The notes under the pieces are model-generated. The model worked only from the letters and a program-made list of their open reading frames with translations, ran no database searches and was not told the DNA's origin. The translations under genes were made by a program, and so were the position numbers. Of a stretch of DNA of 64,000 nucleotides, positions 1 through 10,959 are shown one piece after another. Every line of letters begins with the position of its first letter. Position 1 is the first letter of the stretch. The DNA comes from Amoeboaphelidium occidentale (Eukaryota; Aphelidiomycota; Aphelidea). The stretch is from assembly GCA_023515795.1 (NCBI GenBank), contig JALGPX010000003.1, positions 1 to 64,000 on the forward strand, in the 5' to 3' direction.

Positions 1-469
1 AAGTCTACAGAATTGGAGACGTTGAACACAGTCTGAAGGAAATGCAAGCTGCAGTTGTTGTTCCAGAGAAGGCTGAAGAAAAGAAAAGGACATCAAAAGC
101 TAAGGAAACTGAAGCTTCAAGCGGTAAAACAGCTGAGCCTTCGAGTTTAACCAAGAGAAAAGTTCAGCGTAAAAGGAAGACCAAGAAATACGTCGGCGAG
201 GAAGAAGATTCTGAAGAGGAAGAAGATGATGGTGGAAATTTAGATAAGGACGANCTGAGCCTTCGAATTTAACCAAGAGAAAAGTTCAGCGTAAAAGGAA
301 GACCAAGAAATACGTCGGTGAGGAAGAAGATTCTGAAGAGGAAGAAGATGATGGTGGAAATTTAGATAAGGACGATACAGACTTTGTTATTAATGATAAA
401 GACATGGAGGACGCGGATGATGAAGAGGAACAATTGGCGAGTCAATTAAAGCGTGCTAGATACGTTTAA
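1..469 (+). CDS. C-terminal end of a charged, probably nuclear protein (5' end outside window)
   Basis: An open frame enters from the left edge (frame beginning at base 3) and ends at the TAA at 467-469. The visible part is a basic stretch (KRKVQRKRKTKK, a good bipartite nuclear localisation signal) followed by a long acidic run (EEEDSEEEEDD) and the C-terminus QLASQLKRARYV. I do not recognise the family. The single N at 254 sits in a duplicated block of 121 bp (copies at 133-253 and 255-375). The copies are offset by 122 bp, so the frame appears to break there. Reading only one copy gives an uninterrupted frame to the stop. The break is therefore very likely a scaffolding error and not a mutation. 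Acidic/basic tails like this are common in chromatin and nucleolar proteins; that is only a hint of function. Confidence 0.6.
133..375. repeat. Scaffold join with unmerged overlapping contig ends (121-bp duplicate around a single N)
   Basis: Bases 133-253 and 255-375 are the same sequence except for two single-base differences (145 versus 267, and 197 versus 319), separated by one N at 254. Collapsing the two copies restores a continuous coding frame. The simplest reading is that two contigs overlapping by 121 bp were joined without merging, and that the differences are allelic. A real tandem duplication is less likely because it would disrupt the gene. Confidence 0.8.
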
Positions 470-515
470 CAGTTGTCATTAGATAAAAGTTTTATTAAAA
501 TAAGTTAACGTTCAG

Positions 516-1199
516 TCAGTTAAAAGGATGATAAGGGTTTGGATCATATTCATCGTAGTGAGCTACACCGTAATTATTTTCATCATTGTGATTACCATTA
601 CCACCATCAGAATCACCTGCTACTTTTGCATTAACCAAAGTGTGTCCAATAATATCAGGAGACAATTTGCTGTTCATCCACTGAATTTTCTGGTGAACAT
701 CACTCAAATTGTCGCTTGTTTCAGCCTGATCTGGAAAGCTTTCAATAACAACTGGAAAATGCAGCATTTGATATTCTCCCGAACCCAAACGTACCGGAGT
801 CATAACAGCCTGTTCAAATAAATTAATAATGCCAGTATCACCCTCAGTACTGCCTTCCTGCAGTTTGATCAATGATAGTTTCAACAATCCATTTTCCTGT
901 TGAAGAACATGAACCTTCTCTTCCAAATACTTCAACATGTTATTCTTTCTTGCGCGTGAACGCTGAGCAGCTTCACGATTTCTCTGTCTTCTTCTCTCAA
1001 GCTTATCCTGCGCGCTCATGGAAGATCTGCTTCTGCCCTTGAGCGTGTCAGGCGTCGTGGTCATTGTCTCAGTATCACTCAACCCCTCAATAGGCGTGAT
1101 AGCAAACGGAGACGATGAATTAGTAGTCTCCCACTGGTCAGAGTCATATTGAGGGCGTTGTTTTGGTGTCTTCTTTTTATTGCTACTGCGACGGGGCAT
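516..1199 (-). CDS. bZIP transcription factor
   Basis: A single-exon protein of 227 residues. The basic region RRRQRNREAAQRSRARKNN (about residues 69-87) has the N-x7-R signature of bZIP DNA-binding helices. It is followed by a leucine zipper with heptad-spaced residues (MLKYLEEKVHVLQQENGLLK). The N-terminus is Ser/Thr/Lys rich and the C-terminus is Asn/Asp rich; both look disordered. The start ATG at 1199-1197 is a true ATG and the first in the frame. The short basic region with NxxAAQxSR resembles the CREB/ATF-like and AP-1-like groups of fungi, but I cannot assign a named orthologue. The 299 bp upstream (1200-1498), before the next gene's stop, must hold its promoter and leader; I see no clear element there. 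Confidence 0.85.
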   Translation of the reverse strand: MPRRSSNKKKTPKQRPQYDSDQWETTNSSSPFAITPIEGLSDTETMTTTPDTLKGRSRSSMSAQDKLERRRQRNREAAQRSRARKNNMLKYLEEKVHVLQQENGLLKLSLIKLQEGSTEGDTGIINLFEQAVMTPVRLGSGEYQMLHFPVVIESFPDQAETSDNLSDVHQKIQWMNSKLSPDIIGHTLVNAKVAGDSDGGNGNHNDENNYGVAHYDEYDPNPYHPFN

Positions 1200-1498
1200 T
1201 CAACCAACTTGAAACACACCAAAGTTTGTTTCGATCCAAAATAAGAAAATTTCACGGGGAAACGGGTGGAATACGCGGGCGAGGTTTCTGCTGAGGAGTT
1301 GGATAATGATATTCACAAAATAAAATTCCTGGTTGATAAAATCTCCTGAGGACACGTCATCATGGTGGTGATTTTTGCAAATGATCGAATGGTTGTAATG
1401 GTCCAATGGAAAACAACTACGCAGGATATCATAAATAAGTAAGAAAGGATTATGTTGAACTTAATTTTTATAAAAGCTGTCGCGTATCTCATTCCGCT

Positions 1499-2330
1499 TT
1501 ATGGAATACACTTGAATGTTTGACCCTGATATTTGAAAGTTCCGTGCTCAAACAAGTTATCCAGCTCAGCCTCGACTTTGGGCAATACACCTCTACAACC
1601 ATTAATTACTCTTTTAGCCCATGAAAAATATTCCTGAACTCTTTCCTTTGTCCAGCCTTCTGGAACACATCTGATCAAATCCCTCAAGTTATAAAGCTTA
1701 TCAGCCAATTTTACACATTTAGCTTCCATCGACTTGAAAGGTGCTGTATCAACTTGCTTTTGCTTGCGTTCTTCTTTCACAAGGGATTTATCATCAGTAC
1801 ATTCCATAACAATTGAAGCGACAACATGCCCAAACACAGATTCAAGCTCTTCAAACGTTGTATCAGTATCCTCAATTGTGTCATGCAGAATAGCAGCCAA
1901 GACAGCTGCTAATGGCTTTAGAGGTCTTGTATTATCTTTTGATATTCTGCGCCATTCTTCTGGTGACAAAATGGCAAGATCATATTGTGATGGCTTGAGT
2001 TCACCCAAAGTCAGCAACGTATGAGCAACACCAATAGGATGATTAATGTACGCTAATATGTCAAGGAACTCGATTAAGATTCTCAAGATTACGGCTTTGG
2101 TCCTTGTCTTTTCTTCTTTGCTTAGTGTGCTTGAAGGCAGCAAAGAGAGAAGCATGTGATATTGCTACAGAAGGCTCAACTTTGCTTATGTCTGCAATTT
2201 TATCAAAGTGTACTAATTGATCTTCCATAATGTTATTGAAGCTGTTTTGTTCCTGCTGTTTATGTTTGTTTGCTTGATGTTGAGACAAGATCTTTGTCGC
2301 TTGCGCTGCGTTGTTCATCTGGCTTACCAT
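1499..2330 (-). CDS. MESH1: MESH1-type guanosine-3',5'-bis(diphosphate) 3'-pyrophosphohydrolase (HD domain)
   Basis: Two exons (2093-2330 and 1499-2052) joined across a 40-nt GT-AG intron (2053-2092) give 263 residues. The splice creates the family motif QSPYINHPIGVA. HD-domain landmarks are visible: the His of INHP, the HD pair with its ED in LHDTIEDTDTT, and KLADKLYNLRDL, which carries the Asp and Asn of the metal and substrate site. These match metazoan MESH1/HDDC3, a small hydrolase related to bacterial SpoT that removes the 3'-pyrophosphate of (p)ppGpp and, in human cells, dephosphorylates NADPH. The N-terminus has an extra Gln/Asn-rich segment of about 45 residues. There is also an insertion of roughly 25 residues between INHPIGVA and ILHDTIED, part of which could be an in-frame 45-nt intron (see findings). 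Activity is inferred from the family. Confidence 0.88.
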
Positions 2331-2541
2331 TCTTCTGGTCGTAAAAGCTTTAGATGCCGAAACTAAACCACCCTATCGCTTTACGATTGAGATCACGCTA
2401 CTAACTCTGATATCGACGTAGTGTCCTACAAGTTTCTGATTCAACCAATCGTTTCAGTCTGTCAGTCTGCACGCTCGTGTGATTTCGAAATTCCAAACTT
2501 TTCTTGAGTGTATTACTTGTATTGTAGTTAGTTGAAGTATC

Positions 2542-4246
2542 ATGGAAGAAGGTATGTTTTTGCTAGCTGAAACAGGCTGTTCCTGCGCCACTTGTCGAAA
2601 CGCGGGCGCGCGCTTGCCTTTTGAAGTGGCTGAGGATCGCCTGTTTTGCCCCAACTTAAGAACACGACTAATTTCTCAGAACAAATGAGCAAAGCACTCG
2701 TTACACGCGCCAAAAGGAAGTCGTTCTCTCTAGAAACTCCCACGTATGACGCGGATGAGCTGATGTCGATGAGAACGATACGCAGAATGAGCGGCAAAGT
2801 TAAAACAAGTACAATGTTTCAATTTAACAGTCCGAATGGGGTATTTTCTAGTTTTCTTACGTCTAATGATGTATTTAGATCAAGTCTGATAACGTTACAG
2901 TGTTGGATACGCACAATCCTGGCCTCTCGATGAGTTCGAAACCTGTTGCTAATCGTGATACCGAAGTCACGCTGCGCCAAAGCGAAGTCGAATGTGTCAA
3001 GAACACATCCACAATAAGCAACAACACAGGAAATGATGACTCTTATGTTTCATTACAAGAGTACGAGAAGATCGCACCAGAAAAGTTGAAAGTCAGCGTC
3101 TCAAGGCACGTGCTCTCCACGCAATCGAAACAAACTCCGTTGCCTAGCCCAATGAAAACTCCAATAGTCAAGGACATAATAGGTGAGAAGATATTCGATG
3201 TCCAAGAAGCCTCTAGTGGTCTTGAAAGCTATGAAACTGAGTCGCTTACACGTGAAACTGGTCAGGCAAAGAATGGTAAACAAAACTTAACAGAGATTGA
3301 GATTGAGGATATGAAAACGGCGCTTAAGTACGCATATTTCAAGTACAAGAATGGCGTAGAATTGTTGCCATTTGAGCTGGTTTCTAAAATGGTTCATAGC
3401 ACGAAGGGCATTCACTCAACTCTTGACGACTTAGGTTTGGCCGCAAACATTCTTTTGGCCAAAGGCGAAGTACAACGTGAAACACATGAAGGAATCGGCG
3501 AAGATAATGCTGTTATGGCTTTGGCAGATATCTTTTCTGGTGCAAGTCCTAGAGTTTACGAAACTCATAGAGAGCGTTTCAGACAAAATGTCTATCCGAA
3601 CTTGAGTGAATTTACAAATGGTGTTTGGAGTTCTTATCTGGATCAAAAATGGAGCATGGAACGTGAATCTGCCCAAACGTACGGGCGACTTGGTGAACCG
3701 CTTGTAGGCATTGATCATGTCAGGCGCATTGCTCAAGAGTATGAGAAACAAGCATATGACAAGATGAAACCGCTTTCGATGGTTTCAACTCAGATACTCA
3801 ATGAAACAGCAAGAGAGGAGACTCTTCACAAGCTGCATCATCTCATATCCAACAGTTATCGACAAAGAAATGTCCAGTATTTTCCGCAAGCACATCCATT
3901 AATGTTCAATCGGCCGGTCTTACCATATTCTGATAGAGCTCTTCACATGAGCTACTTAAAGAATGAATCTGAGAAGCTGAGTGTGGCTGTTGACAGAAAA
4001 GTTTCTAAACAAAGAAGATTCAATATGGAAATGAAATCACCTCACAGTTCGGGCATGTTGGCATCTACTCCTGAACCATCCTCTGTTACCCCTCCAACAG
4101 TTTCACCTAATGTTCGCCTTGCTTCGAGCCCGTTTTCTGTGTCTCCGCATCTAAATGCTGGTCATTCCAATACTACATTTATGAATCTACCTTCATTTGG
4201 GCATATCCAAGACTTAAACTTGGACAGTGCAAATAAAGGGGTTTAG
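2542..4246 (+). CDS. Conserved-looking protein of unknown function (about 510-527 residues)
   Basis: The body of the gene is secure: a coding exon up to 2840, a 38-nt GT-AG intron (2841-2878) that joins FQFNSPNG to IKSDNVTV, and a long exon to the stop at 4246. The start is uncertain. One model begins at ATG 2542 with an 83-nt intron 2552-2634 (GTATGT start, frame-compatible), giving 527 residues. The other begins at ATG 2685, giving 507 residues. The middle part (about residues 150-370) looks folded and helical; the last 80 residues are Ser/Pro rich with many SP and TP sites (STPEPSSVTPPTVSP). That pattern suggests a nuclear, CDK- or MAPK-phosphorylated protein. I recognise no domain. Confidence 0.7.
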
Positions 4247-4322
4247 GTATTTCACTTCAAAGCATCAAATATTCTGTAATAAAAATTTATTAAACTTTTT
4301 GTATTGTATTATCTAGAGAGCC

Positions 4323-5467
4323 TCATAACGAGGTCAAGGGATTCTCAATATCATCAACGAGGACTTTTGTTGTAATTCCAGCTGTTACTTGGTGCCTGGC
4401 TTGATACAACTCCCTATAAGCGTTCTTAACTGTTTGCGGACTAATGTTTGTGACATTTGCAATCTCCTTTTCGTTCTTCTCCACGCCCATGAGATAGCAT
4501 GCCATCAGAATCGCAGCAGATACAACGGACAAGGAATTTTTACCTGCCAAAACACCAAGTCTTGTGGTATTCTTTACAATTTCTTCGGCCGTTGTCTGAA
4601 CACCAGGAGCTAAATTCAAGTAAGAACAGAACCTTGCAACAAATTCATCTGGCGATAAGTTCATTCTTTTATCAACGAGAGGTACTATAGCTTTAAAACA
4701 CTTGGACAAAGTAGTCAGCTTAACACCAGTCCACTCGCAAATATCTTTGAAAGGCCTGGAAACGTTTGAGTTACGACAAGCAATCACTAGACATGCCCCA
4801 ATTAAGCCCATGTTTGGTTTGCCCTTTGCAACATCCTTATCGAACACCATTTTGTAAAGCTGCTTCGCTGTGTCTGCAACAGTTCTAGGAAGTCCGTGAT
4901 TTTCCGTGATGACTGCAATTTCTCTGAAAGACTGCATCAGATCTCTGTCACCTTTAACAGCGCCGCTCGCTCTAATTTGCGCCTTCTGCAGAGCTTGCGA
5001 TTGTCCAGTTCTTCCATCCATTCCGGAAATGTTTGTGGACAACTGGTCGACTACACCCTCAAGAAGAGGATTCTCAGCAGCACCAACACGGGACGGGTCA
5101 TCAACTGAGACGATAAGCTGAAAAGCATCGATAAATTACCGGCTGCTCCAGTATCATTCGAAAAGTTCCTCCATTCTGTGCTCATGTCGATTATCCGCAT
5201 AGGGAACACTAATCCACAATCTCCACAAACGTAGTCGCCTGCCTTATAATTCTCTACGACATTGGATGGAATCTTTTTGCAGTCCTTGCAAATCAGGCGA
5301 TAATTCAGGTCGATGGTCTCCTCGCCTGTCTCCGCCTGCTCCTTTTCAAGCGGCATATTCATAAGAAAGTCTGATGGCTTTTTGCTGGAGCTCTGCTTCT
5401 GCAATTCCCTGTGTTCCCTCTTTTGCTTTTCCAATAGCTCATCTGTTGCTGATAATCCACTTGACAT
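4323..5467 (-). CDS. SUA7: Transcription initiation factor IIB (TFIIB)
   Basis: Two exons (5140-5467 and 4323-5104) with a 35-nt intron (5105-5139) encode 369 residues. After a roughly 55-residue charged N-terminal extension comes the zinc ribbon (CKDCKK...CGDC, about residues 59-80). The B-reader/linker follows, with TEWRNFSND and the spliced DDPSRVGAAENPLLEG. Two cyclin folds come next (first repeat around AVITENHGLPRTVADTAKQL, second around FVARFCSYLNLAPGVQTTAE). TFIIB bridges TBP on promoter DNA to RNA polymerase II and sets the start site. The splice is confirmed by the DPSRVG core motif crossing it. It is convergent with the gene on its left, with 76 bp between stop codons. Confidence 0.95.
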
Positions 5468-5518
5468 TTTCGGCGTTTTTGTCTGAAAAGAAAATTTGTT
5501 TGAGCTGAAATCAGACTT

Positions 5519-8500
5519 CTATTCTCGTAAGATCCCATACACTAGAGTACCCAAAAGAACAAGAGACCACCACTCTTTTCGATATGTCCATTTGATATTG
5601 TCTGGGAGTCTTGATTCAAACTTCATCCATTCTATGCCTTGACTCGCGTTTGGAGCTGATTCCATTTCGTTCCATAAGCTTTCTTCCAAGATTTCAGTTC
5701 CAACTAACCATCGGGTCTCTCCAAAGCTCTTCTTTAAGAATTGCTTTCCTGTGATCTCTCCGATAAGTCTCTGTGATCGCGATGGCTGAGGTCTTTTGAC
5801 GATAGCAAGCAATTTGGATTTATCAAAAGATTCCAAGTTTGTTGAGAGAGGGTTTAAAACGTTGTTATCCGGAGTCATTGATGAGTCCAATTTATCACTC
5901 ACACCCTTGATCGCAGATATCGACTGGAAATCTCCGATCAAATTGAGTGACGGGAAGATATCAGGACTTGGTGTAAATGCTGGTGCAATAAATGGTAAAT
6001 GATTCTGAGGAGCATCCATGTATCTTTTTTCATCTTTAGAATTAGATTTTGGTGTGGAGTTGATCACATCTGCAGGTCCAGGTGCAATGAGTTGAGTATC
6101 AGTCTTGTAATCAGGTAAATATTGGAAACACAATGAGATACGGGATTTGAGAACTGAAGGATGGTCCAAAGTCGCGACTTGGAAGGCCATGATGCTTCCT
6201 GGTTGATTTTTTGATTCAAGACTTGTTGTGCTGCCATTGAATCCAGCGTCCTGGATCTCTCCAGTCAATAAAATCAGTTTGTAAACACCAGTTCCAGTAG
6301 GATCTTTAACAATTTCCAATGCTGTACCAATAGGAGGATTTGCTGTCTCAGCTCTTGTTGGTATTCTTAGATCATGAAGTACCAACTTTCTTGTTTTTGA
6401 CTTATCCCAGTGTTTCAAATTCACCGTTATAATCTCTGGACCGATAACATCTTGTGCAGACATGTCGTCAGAATTCGTTGGTGAACTTGGAATATCTTCA
6501 ATGTTCAATGGATTATGGATTGAAACTCTTTTGATTTTGTATGGAAGAGTGCTTGCTGTGAACATCATGTAATAGTGAGAAATTTGATAAGTTGTTGCAG
6601 CCTGTGGATTATCTGCAACATCAGGATCGAGATATGTCAAATTCTGGATCGATCCTGTTGATAATCCCATGTTGTTTGTGCTTGTGTTCAGTCCATTTAA
6701 ATTCTTGTTTTGTAACTTGGGCTCGGTAGGCATTTTTGCATTGCTAGGTCCTTCATTCGTTTGGCCTGTAGTAGCATTCTCTGAATCCAAATTGCGAATA
6801 GAAGTTTTTGATCTGACTATAGATTCTCCATTTTCTCCGGTCATCGCTGGGCCTACTGAAGTAGAACTTTGAAGAAGTGGAGTTTTTACCAAGTCGTTCC
6901 AACTATCCTTTCGAGATTGTACTGCAGATTCTGGAGCAGTCTTCATCAAAGTTGTTTCTGATTCAGTTTTATATACAACAGCGTCTGCCTTAAAGTTTGT
7001 TGGAGATTTGGCCGATTTTAGTGGTGTATTCACTTTCTTGTTTGGAGATGCAGATGCTGGTACGGTAGCAGCAGATTTTGGAGAGTCTAGTAAAGTTGGA
7101 GAAGTCTGAACGTTGAGAGCAGTTGGCTTTGCGATTGTAAGCTTTTCCATTGAGCTGTAATTTGGTGGAGCTTCAGCTTGATAGTGAGGATTAGCTGCAT
7201 CAGCATGAACATGATAGTTGTCATCATCATAGACAACCGTTTTGTGCTGGCCTTCATTCGTCTGATTATTTACCTGCATTGGTCTTGCTGTGCCGAATGA
7301 GCTCTGCATAGTTGAGATTGGTTGAGCATTCAAGGCAGCGTTCCAAGGCCTAGGCAAAACTCTCATGACGATACACTTATGGCGCAAATCCTTTTCAGTA
7401 TCCTGGTCTTGACCTTTTCTGTAGTCTGCTCCCAAGCGAATAATGTCGCCTCTGTTCAGCTGAAATTGCAAAGAAGGAACACCTCCATCACTCAATCTTT
7501 GCCCATTCAACCATGTTCCTGAATTACTTCCAATATCCGCTAAGTAAAACAAACCATTTTGCTCCCAAATGTCCAAATGCTGACGAGAAACAACCAGCGA
7601 AGCGCCCATCGATACAAAGTTGGGGGCTTGGCGAGCTGGATTGCCTCTACCAATACGCGCAGGTCTACTCAAATCAAGTCTTAAAAACGGCCTTGTCGCA
7701 GTTGCACCAGGTAACAGCTGCCATCCATTGACTGCTTGCAAAATCATTTCTGGTCCAGCTTGAGGTGGTAAAGAGTTCAAAAAATTCATGTCCTCTTCTT
7801 CAGTAGGAGGTCTGTATGCTTCAGGAACGTAGTTTCTTTTTGAGCCGTTGCTTCGAACGCTTTCTCTAATTGATCCACTATCTCTAAACACCATCCTGTT
7901 GACTTGGTACTGGTTTGGAGTGACATATTGCTGATTCTGTGCACCCAAGTTTGCAGCCGCATATTGTTGTTGGGCATAATTTTGCGAGAATGTTTTCTGT
8001 AAGAGATCTCTTGGCTGATCCATCTGAGAAGCCAATGATTTCAATTCCATGCCGAACAAAGTATGGGCTTCCTGTGAATGATGGACCTGGTCGTATTCCA
8101 GCATTGGCGGAATCGGCTCTGACACAGCGGCAACATGCAGAATTTGAGTTGCTGATAATGAACTTGGATGATTATCCAAATTTGTTCCAGAAGAAACAGG
8201 GTCATGGTTATCAGACAAGCTTGCATAGTTTCTTTCAGCTGGTGAATTATCGGAGCTGTTTGGACTTATTTCTCTGGCCGATTGCACAGAATTGTCCAAC
8301 TGCACATCAGACTCTGTCTTTGAAGGCGCTGGTTCAACCAAAACTGCAGATGCATTAACAGATGCGTCGGACTTCAACCCAGTGAATGGGTCAAGAGCAC
8401 TATCTACAGCCTGCATGAGAGACTTATCCTCCAAAGGCTTTGGTGACGGAACAGTTCCTCCAGTTGAATTACTGGTGTCAGCTTCAGATTCTTTCCAACT

Positions 8501-10808
8501 TGATTCTTTCTTTGGATTATTTAAAGATGTTTCTTCAACAGATGGAGGCGGGTTATGATTTTCTTCTACCGGAGTTTCTATAAAAGATTAGCGGCCTTTA
8601 AAAATACAACTTACCAAGAGCAAAAATTACTGCAGACTGGTTACTGCTTGGAACCTCTGAAATTTGTGAATCACTATGATTAGAAATCACAGCTGCATCG
8701 CTTTTTGGCGATAAAGGCTTAAGAGGTGCAATATCCTCAGCTGCTTCGTCATTATCTCTCAAACCAACAATTTCCAATGCCTCTACTTTCTTTTCCGCAG
8801 CGTCAGAAGTATCATTCGAGCTGGCAATAGCTGTTTCATGAAAATTCTGAGAGACATCGCTGTTGATCAAGTCCTCCTTCTTTTCTTCTTGAGGCATTTC
8901 GTTTCCATCTTTAGAATCATTATTGGCCAAGTTTTGTGAATCAGCTTGGTTATCTTTTGAATTTGCTTCATGTGGCGCCACATCAGCTGCAGCATTTGTT
9001 CCAGCAGATAATTCGATGTTTTGTGGAGTCGGAGGCCGACTTTCAGTGGACTCCTTTCGGGATATATTTTCCGATGCTTGTTTCTCCACGCTGGTTGTCT
9101 CCTTGCTTTGCTGATCTGCTGCTATACCATCTAGACTTGCATGGGTTGAATTTTGCTTGGAATTGTTGTTCAGTATCGTCACATTAGGAGCAGCGACATT
9201 TCCCAGACTTGATGAGTTCATCCTTGTAAGTAACAAACTATTGCTTCTCCTCAAGTCACTGCTCAAATTTTCCCTCGACTTCTGGATAAATGTCGATTTT
9301 CTCCCAAATTCTGACGAATGGTCTATCGCGATACTTCTTGATCTTTCGTGAATCGATCCATTTGAGCCCCTGACATTAGTAGTTCCTGCGTTCCTTGGAG
9401 TTTTTGGTTTTGCTGGAGGGAGTTCTGAAGCTGAAGAGCTTGCTAAATCTGCTATTTTGTTCTCAAAGAATGATATCTTTTTGCTTAAAGTAGATGAAAC
9501 AGCAGCTGGCTTTGAAACTCTTCTGGAGTTTCCTGGACTTGTGACCAATTCTTGCTGCGCTGGAATTGCCTGATGAGCCACCGTAGCTGGTTTGTCTTGC
9601 GCAGTAACAAGTCCAGCAGCGGAACCCGGACGCATAGCCAATTTTGGTTTAGGTGGAATCTTTACCAAGTTTATGGCAGTTGCTGGATTTTGTGGCGGTG
9701 CTGTTTCAACTTTCTCAGATTTAGCCAAATTGTCCTTGCTTGTATGAATATTGTTGATCGAATCTTTCTTCTGCAATGAATGCGATTCCACTGGTTTAGA
9801 CTCCTCTGTGACTTCTTCTTTTTTCTGTGGTGTTGACAAATCTTCAACCTTCTGTTCTGCATTATTTTGTTGATCTTCTTTGTTAGTTGATGGTGGAATA
9901 AATGTATCATTATGTACATCGCTTTTCTGGACCGGTTCATTAAGAACAATAACCCCATTATCTTCCACAATGGGCGATTTCATAAATGCATTCTCCAACG
10001 GAGTTTCCGCTGCGGATGAAGTGATCGTCTGTGGGGAGAGGGACAGCTCTCCAGAAAGCGGTGTTGGCGTGTTTTGTACAAAAGTAGCTACAGTCTTCTT
10101 TGCTTCGACCTCCTTTGGTTTCAAATCCTCCAATTCGGTTTTGATTAAGAGGTTCGTGGTTTCAGCAGACACGGGTTGAACCGCCTCATCCTTCTGCTGA
10201 GTTTCTTGAGAGGCAACGGTGACTGGTGCCTCAACTTTAGTTTCAATCACAGTGTCCTTGATTTGATCTTTCTTCTGTGGATTAGAAGATATTTGATTCT
10301 TGATCTTCAAGAGGTGCTCGCTGACTTGCTTCTTGATAACTGTCAGTAATTTCAATGTCAAACCAGGAAATAACGTTTCAACGGTAGCAATTTGCTTCTC
10401 CAAGCCTGTTCCTTCGATTTTTACACCACCTAGTTTATCTTCAATAACTTTTCTATGCAGCGACTCAATATTACCAATTGTCGTTCGAAGATCATGTAAC
10501 AACTTTGGCATCTCAGTGCCGAAATCTTCCTCTGTCAGTAACACTTTCAATTCATCTGCTATTGGCAGTATAACCGCCCACTGCTTCTGCAACTTATTAC
10601 AATGCTGCAGATCATCCCTAGATGGAACGAACTGGCCACTAATAATCTGTTTAATCTGTGTGATGGCTGCTCTGTAAGCTTGCACTTCTTTATTCGTTTC
10701 GCCCACGAACATATGCAATATCTCAGACAGGTTCCCTGTGTATGTCTTCAGATCATCCATGGTAGTGGGATGATCTACAATCTGTCTCTGCGATATACTC
10801 GAAGTCAT
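5519..10808 (-). CDS. Giant FHA-domain protein with C-terminal membrane anchor
   Basis: Two long open frames are joined by a 37-nt GT-AG intron (8578-8614), giving 1,750 residues from ATG 10808. Residues about 1-165 form a helical, probably folded N-terminal domain. Residues about 170-1000 are Ser/Thr/Lys/Gln-rich and likely disordered. A good FHA domain lies near residues 1025-1130, with RIGRGN, VVSRQHL and IGSNSGTWLNGQRL containing the phosphothreonine-binding Arg, Ser, Arg-x-His and Asn positions. A second conserved-looking region lies near residues 1380-1530. The last residues (WWSLVLLGTLVYGILRE) are a tail-anchor type membrane segment. FHA plus tail anchor recalls SLMAP and yeast Far9/Far10 of the STRIPAK complex, but those are much smaller and lack this N-terminus, so orthology is only a possibility. 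A role as a membrane-bound phosphothreonine reader is inferred. Confidence 0.85.
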
Positions 10809-10959
10809 GTTTGAAAGTGAAGTTGTAACGTGTCTCGTATATTTATAGATTAAGCCAAAGATATAAATAGCACGCAAGTAGGCACGGCACGACCAAGGAA
10901 TGTTTTGATATATGTACCGATGACCATAAGTTGCACTCGCTCGTTAAAATTTTCGTTTC

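Noticed and set aside
528-821. Plus-strand ORF of 97 codons opposite the bZIP gene
   Set aside because: It is the antisense shadow of a convincing bZIP gene, and its composition is not protein-like.
2552-2575. A 24-nt intron GTATGT...ACAG at the start of the unknown gene
   Set aside because: Too short compared with all others here (minimum about 31 nt), and its length is a multiple of three, so it would not bring the ATG into the main frame.
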